From JARRQB01 sp965368585 (GTDB taxonomy: Bacteria > Pseudomonadota > Gammaproteobacteria > Chromatiales > Chromatiaceae): 6,452 nucleotides of DNA. Shown piece by piece: positions 5,626-6,452 of this stretch. Where the stretch lies: the NCBI GenBank assembly GCA_965368585.1, contig CBDUNM010000217.1, positions 1-6,452 on the forward strand, in the 5' to 3' direction. The notes beneath the pieces are model-generated. The model did not search any database and was not told where the DNA came from. It saw nothing but the letters and a program-made list of their open reading frames with translations. Position 1 is the stretch's first letter. Each line of letters begins with the position of its first letter. A program made the translations under genes and the position numbers.

Positions 5626-6145
5626 AAAAATCGCGTTGCTCGCCCTGCTGGTGATTCTTATTCTCGTGAACTGGGCGATCGCCGGCAAGGAGGCGCATTT
5701 GTCCGAGGGCAGGATCGTCTACCTCGATCTCGCACCCGTGGACCCGCGTTCTCTGATGCAAGGCGACTACATGGCTCTGCGCTTTCGTCTGGCGGACGAG
5801 GTGCACAATGCCTTGCCCAAGACCCAGGCGCGCCAGCGCTGGCAGCGTAACATCGACGCATCGGACGGGTACGTGGTTGTCAGCCTGGATGAACGCGGTA
5901 TCGGTTCGTTCAAACGCCTCCACCAGCAGGAGGCACTGTCCGGCAACGAAATCCTCATGCGCTACCGGGTACGCAACGGTGCGGTGAAGTTCGCCACCAA
6001 CGCCTTCTTCTTCCAGGAAGGTACCGCTCAATACTATCAACCGGCGCGTTACGGGCAGTTTCGCGTGGACGGCAGCGGCGAGTTGCTGCTGGTCGCTTTG
6101 TACGATGAGGATCTAAACGAACTGGGTCCCGACGGACCCGCGTGA
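5600..6145 (+). CDS. GDYXXLXY domain membrane-anchored protein
   Basis: The product has 181 residues from the GTG at 5600, or 175 from the TTG at 5618. A basic N-terminus is followed by one hydrophobic helix (about 10-28), either a signal anchor or an uncleaved signal peptide, which places the remainder outside the cytoplasm. The hallmark is DPRSLMQGDYMALRF (48-62), a good match to the GDYxxLxY signature (GDYMALRF, with Phe in place of the last Tyr). The rest is predicted beta-rich: GYVVVSLDE, EILMRYRVRNGAVKF and GELLLVALYDE. The family is uncharacterised and usually follows DUF2157 and DUF4401 genes, exactly as here. The protein may be the periplasmic subunit of that membrane module. A GGGTCC/GGACCC hairpin (6124-6139) sits in the last codons but has no U-tract. 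Confidence 0.85.
   Translation: MKRSRDLRRKIALLALLVILILVNWAIAGKEAHLSEGRIVYLDLAPVDPRSLMQGDYMALRFRLADEVHNALPKTQARQRWQRNIDASDGYVVVSLDERGIGSFKRLHQQEALSGNEILMRYRVRNGAVKFATNAFFFQEGTAQYYQPARYGQFRVDGSGELLLVALYDEDLNELGPDGPA
5605..5610 (+). promoter_or_regulatory. Ribosome binding site suggesting a TTG start at 5618
   Basis: AAGGAG is 7 nt before a TTG at 5618, in frame with the GDYXXLXY gene. The alternative GTG at 5600 has AAGGA (5586-5590) 9 nt upstream. Both are usable. The TTG has the better ribosome site and would reduce the overlap with the DUF4401 gene to 8 nt. Confidence 0.45.
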
Positions 6146-6185
6146 TTCCGGGTACAAATCGCGTACAAAGCACGGCAGGCTCAGG

Positions 6186-6232
6186 CTAACCGTGGCATTT
6201 TCCATGTGATTCCCGCCATCACGAACGGTTAG
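6186..6232. promoter_or_regulatory. Inverted repeat and possible -10 upstream of the lipoprotein gene
   Basis: CTAACCGT (6186-6193) and ACGGTTAG (6225-6232) are exact 8-bp complements. Between them GTGAT (6206-6210) and ATCAC (6218-6222) form a second, nested inverted repeat. The right arm overlaps a -10-like TAGAAT (6230-6235), which lies 35 bp before the ATG at 6270. No good -35 is visible 17 bp upstream. Position suggests an operator that occludes the promoter, or a weak terminator for the preceding operon; there is no U-tract. Confidence 0.4.
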
Positions 6233-6269
6233 AATGCGCCGTCTACCCTCAACGCGACACTTTTCAGAC

Positions 6270-6452
6270 ATGAAACATATCAAAAAGGCAATGTCCTATT
6301 CGGTAGCCGGCAGCATCGGGCTCACCGTGATCTCCAGTTTGAGCGGTTGCGGCGATCAAGGTCTGCCACCGCAAGATGGTTCAGGGTTCGGCTCGCAACA
6401 GGAGCTGCCGATCGACCAGAGCTACTTCATGGTCATCGAGCAAACCGGCGCA
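6270..6452 (+). CDS. Lipoprotein resembling UPF0323 (partial, 3' cut by window)
   Basis: The first 61 codons are present. A lipoprotein signal peptide is clear: a basic MKHIKKAM, a hydrophobic core (about 11-23), and the lipobox LSGC with the acylated Cys at 27. Gly-28 and Asp-29 follow. The mature start is Gln/Gly/Pro-rich, then SYFMVIEQTG. The pattern of K-K-x-x-x-Y, glycine-bearing core, GC, low-complexity linker, then F-x-V-I-E matches what I recall of UPF0323 lipoproteins known from epsilonproteobacteria (for example HP_0232). The function of that family is unknown. No strong Shine-Dalgarno precedes the ATG. The missing C-terminus prevents a firm assignment; another small envelope lipoprotein is possible. 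Confidence 0.65.
   Translation, partial: MKHIKKAMSYSVAGSIGLTVISSLSGCGDQGLPPQDGSGFGSQQELPIDQSYFMVIEQTGA

Noticed and set aside
6124..6139. GGGTCC/GGACCC hairpin at the end of the GDYXXLXY gene as a terminator
   Set aside because: It lies within the coding sequence and is followed by GCGTGATTCC, with no U-tract.

Overview
The window looks like chromosomal DNA from a GC-rich proteobacterium, most likely a gammaproteobacterium. The basis is the gene families present, Shine-Dalgarno-led starts, GTG/TTG start use and high third-position GC. I cannot name the genus. No rRNA, tRNA, CRISPR array, intact insertion sequence or phage gene was seen.

Layout. (1) Positions 1-492, + strand: the last 24 codons of an unidentified gene, then a short HlyD/RND-type membrane-fusion protein. 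It keeps the N-terminal membrane anchor, the first half of the lipoyl/barrel region and the C-terminal tail, but the long hairpin and central domains are missing in frame. (2) Positions 493-942: about 450 bp with no convincing gene. It holds a faint UvrA-like remnant and a + strand terminator hairpin. (3) Positions 943-2646, - strand: a CadC/ToxR-like transmembrane regulator made of winged helix, one TM segment, a TolB-like domain and TPRs. (4) Positions 2647-2984: a divergent intergenic region with inverted repeats and a repeated 9-mer. (5) Positions 2985-3482, + strand: a small protein with a C-terminal helix-hairpin-helix-like domain, followed by a strong hairpin. (6) Positions 3581-6145, + strand: a tightly coupled three-gene membrane operon, DUF2157 - DUF4401 - GDYXXLXY protein. 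(7) Positions 6146-6452: an intergenic inverted repeat and the start of a lipoprotein gene resembling UPF0323, cut by the window end.

How the genes fit together. The three-gene operon is the clearest functional unit. Two polytopic membrane proteins and a single-anchor periplasmic protein are translated from overlapping starts, which suggests one envelope complex, but the biochemical role of these families is not established. The TolB/TPR regulator probably senses something through its periplasmic part, and its targets cannot be read from this window. The left end looks like the scar of an efflux-type locus that has lost most of its membrane-fusion protein and probably its transporter partner.
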